Origin: BMS3ABIN04 sp965554225
Lineage (GTDB): Bacteria > Bacteroidota > Ignavibacteria > Ignavibacteriales > Melioribacteraceae
Reading direction: 5' to 3'
Length of the DNA stretch: 6,680 nucleotides
Assembly (NCBI GenBank): GCA_965554225.1
Contig: CBEVZC010000154.1
Span: 1 to 6,680 of the forward strand
The stretch's first letter is position 1; each line of letters begins with the position of its first letter. Positions 6,437 to 6,680 of the stretch are shown one piece after another. Position numbers and translations under genes: made by a program. Under the pieces are notes generated by a model. That model was not told the origin of the DNA and did no database searches. It saw only the letters and a program-made list of their open reading frames with translations.

Positions 6437-6680
6437 AATGTATAACTTCTTTTACTTTTAAGAAACGCTTTTGGATGAAGATATTATTTAATTTAAATAC
6501 ATTTTGCGTTGAATTTTTTCATACTAAATTTTATTTCTATTATTAAAAAAATATTTGGGGTTAATAAAATTAATTGTGCGGTTTTATGTCCCTTTAACCG
6601 TTTATTGCTGCTATCTATTAATACATGTAAAAACTAACTGATTAAATAATTTGTGATATAAAAAAAGTATATGATAATAA

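Larger units (their letters stand above)
6256..6680. other. Non-coding, AT-rich upstream region of the che operon
   Basis: No reading frame of note exists on either strand. The longest noticed are about 9 codons on the minus strand and 14 codons on the plus strand (from about 6417), neither with a convincing ribosome-binding site. Base composition is strongly A/T. It holds a candidate promoter at 6308-6333 and a perfect 6-bp inverted repeat at 6421-6436. A TACATTTG box at 6435-6442 (minus strand) resembles the Bacteroidota -7 element TAnnTTTG, but no clear -33 partner is seen. I see no tRNA, terminator or riboswitch. The gene upstream of the operon lies beyond the right edge. Confidence 0.7.

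Noticed and set aside
6417..6461. 14-codon plus-strand frame starting ATGATG across the palindrome
   Set aside because: Too short, no ribosome-binding site, and low-complexity composition.
6579..6600. CGGTT/AACCG inverted repeat with a 12-base loop as a terminator of an upstream gene
   Set aside because: The stem is only 5 bp with a long loop and no T-run after it on either strand.

Overview
The window holds one AT-rich chemotaxis (che) operon read entirely on the minus strand, so transcription runs from right to left. In transcriptional order it encodes a HEAT-repeat protein, CheR, two stand-alone CheY receivers, a divergent CheZ, CheA, and the first 164 codons of CheB, which continues past base 1. 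The gaps between the seven genes are only 22, 7, 12, 10, 19 and 2 bases. Four ribosome-binding sites overlap or touch the stop codon of the preceding gene, so this is very likely one polycistronic, translationally coupled unit.

Layout: 6256-6680 is a non-coding, AT-rich upstream region carrying a candidate flagellar-type (sigma-28-like) promoter and one small perfect inverted repeat. 4876-6255 is the HEAT-repeat protein. 3945-4853 is CheR. 3572-3937 and 3182-3559 are the two CheY proteins. 2407-3171 is the CheZ-like phosphatase. 495-2387 is CheA. 1-492 is the receiver part of CheB, with a TTG start. No RNA gene, mobile element, CRISPR array or clear terminator is visible.

How the parts fit, from family knowledge: receptors coupled through a CheW signal to the kinase CheA, which phosphorylates itself on a His of its Hpt domain and passes the phosphate to the CheY proteins (output) and to CheB (adaptation). 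CheR methylates and CheB demethylates the receptors, and CheZ dephosphorylates CheY-P. CheW and receptor genes are not in the window; the P5 domain of CheA implies that a CheW exists elsewhere. The HEAT-repeat protein has no place in the textbook pathway and is the least explained part of the operon.

Organism: a motile, low-GC bacterium, probably diderm because it has a CheZ. Codon use and gene style would suit a lineage such as Ignavibacteria, a Bacteroidota/Chlorobiota relative or Deferribacteres, but this is a guess and the sequence alone does not fix it.
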